A DNA stretch of 64,000 nt from Quadrisphaera granulorum (lineage in GTDB: Bacteria > Actinomycetota > Actinomycetes > Actinomycetales > Quadrisphaeraceae): positions 1 through 64,000 of the forward strand of contig NZ_QGDQ01000003.1 of NCBI RefSeq assembly GCF_003149145.1, in the 5' to 3' direction. The notes beneath the pieces were generated by a model. It saw only the letters and a list, made by a program, of their open reading frames with translations. It was not told the DNA's origin and made no database searches. A program made the translations under genes and the position numbers. Below are positions 63,545-64,000 of the stretch, piece by piece. Positions within the stretch are counted from its first letter, which is position 1. The number at the start of each line of letters is the position of its first letter.

Positions 63545-63606
63545 CAGGGTGGCCGACTGCCCATGATCACGGTCGACAAGCCGTGATCATGGGCAGTCGG
63601 CCACCC
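63545..63606. repeat. Family A inverted pair between 5'-nucleotidase and GDPD genes
   Basis: AGGGTGGCCGACTGCCCATG+ATCACGG (63545-63571) faces CCGTGATCATGGGCAGTCGG+CCACC (63581-63605), with a 9-nt loop (GTCGACAAG). Its second arm is identical to the arm inside ribBA (24904-24928). Confidence 0.87.
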
Positions 63607-63615
63607 CCGCGGCGA

Positions 63616-64000
63616 TCAGCTGGCGACGGGCTGCCCCGCCGGCGCGCCGGAGGCACTACCGCCGCGGCGGGCACCCGGCACAGCCTTGCCCGTCGCCCAC
63701 AGGCGACGCGCCTCGAAGGCGGTGTCGGGGTGGTCGGTGAAGATGCCGTCCACCCCCGCGTCGAGGAACGCCAGGTGCTCCACGAGGGCGCGCCCGGGCG
63801 CAGCGTCGGACATGCCCACCCGCAGCGACGGCGGCAGGAAGGAGTTCTCGTTGCGCAGCGTCCACACGTGCACCTCCAGGCCCGCGCGGTGCGCGTCGGC
63901 CACGAGGGGGGTCGCCGGGCCGAGGGTCCCGTCGGCGGCCACCGGCAGCACCATCTCCTTGCTGGGCGCCAGCACCTGGGCGTAGGTGGAGACCTCGCGC
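63616..64000 (-). CDS. Glycerophosphodiester phosphodiesterase, C-terminal part (partial)
   Basis: The gene runs off the right edge; the last ~128 codons are present. VADAHRAGLEVHVWTLRNEN, FLPPSLRVGMSDAAPG and LDAGVDGIFTDHPDTAFEAR are the C-terminal half of the GDPD barrel. It is closer to secreted glpQ-like enzymes (extended loop, long C-terminal Gly/Ala tail) than the 53658-54707 copy. The catalytic His region lies outside the window. Confidence 0.85.
   Translation of the reverse strand, partial: REVSTYAQVLAPSKEMVLPVAADGTLGPATPLVADAHRAGLEVHVWTLRNENSFLPPSLRVGMSDAAPGRALVEHLAFLDAGVDGIFTDHPDTAFEARRLWATGKAVPGARRGGSASGAPAGQPVAS

Overview
The window comes from a very GC-rich actinomycete chromosome. 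The signs are GTG/TTG starts, ATGA/GTGA stop-start overlaps, a SARP/AfsR-type regulator, an ECF sigma/anti-sigma pair, a MecA-N-type penicillin-binding protein, and hairpins without U-tracts between genes. A Kineosporiales- or Micrococcales-like host is plausible, but the genus cannot be fixed from sequence alone. No rRNA, tRNA, CRISPR, transposase or prophage gene was seen.

Layout. 1-4.6 kb: end of a membrane-protein gene, a degenerate GHKL regulator, exonuclease III, a penicillin-binding protein and an NAD(P)-binding protein. 4.6-6.4 kb: a scar where the 3' ends of an alcohol dehydrogenase gene and of tldD meet, followed by intact tldE. 6.5-10.6 kb: C1 and pentose-phosphate metabolism (glyA under a ZTP riboswitch, zwf, purU). 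10.8-14.4 kb: a translationally coupled operon of ECF sigma factor, anti-sigma factor, ABC ATPase and ABC permease. 14.7-19.5 kb: an accessory cluster with a cytochrome P450 divergent from an IclR regulator, an aromatic amino-acid ammonia-lyase and a phthalate-type FeS flavoreductase. 19.5-20.3 kb: debris, with an ectopic 80-bp copy of a sigma-gene 3' end and a decayed toxin-antitoxin pair. 20.3-26.3 kb: a methyl-accepting chemotaxis protein, then an FMN-riboswitch riboflavin operon ribD-ribE-ribBA-ribH. 26.3-32.8 kb: a membrane metallophosphoesterase, icd, trmL, an S9 peptidase and a hypothetical gene. 32.9-41.9 kb: a large SARP-ATPase regulator, an AEC transporter, dimethylsulfone monooxygenase under a SAM-I-like riboswitch, a small membrane protein, a secreted FAD oxidase and an S51 peptidase. 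42-47 kb: purH-purN, a membrane protein, sucD-sucC. 47.3-53.5 kb: a CitAB-type two-component system divergent from tctCBA-usp. 53.6-64 kb: two glycerophosphodiesterases, a MocR regulator with a flavin-binding partner, a secreted CHAP-like protein lacking catalytic residues, a nitrilase-family hydrolase, pcrA and a secreted 5'-nucleotidase.

The most striking non-genic feature is a large set of short palindromic repeats. Most arms start with GTGATCATGG or CGATCAAGG, then carry a variable extension. Within each locus the two arms match each other; between loci the extensions differ. They sit at gene ends, in both head-to-head and tail-to-tail arrangements, and several lie inside riboflavin-operon coding sequence. 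At least five further hairpin families of the same style occur. They look like a proliferated terminator or palindrome system with compensating arms.

The best candidates for undescribed biology are this palindrome superfamily, the P450/ammonia-lyase/reductase cluster, a run of 11-bp-phased TGACC repeats that resembles a SARP operator close to a SARP gene, and the CHAP-like pseudoenzyme.
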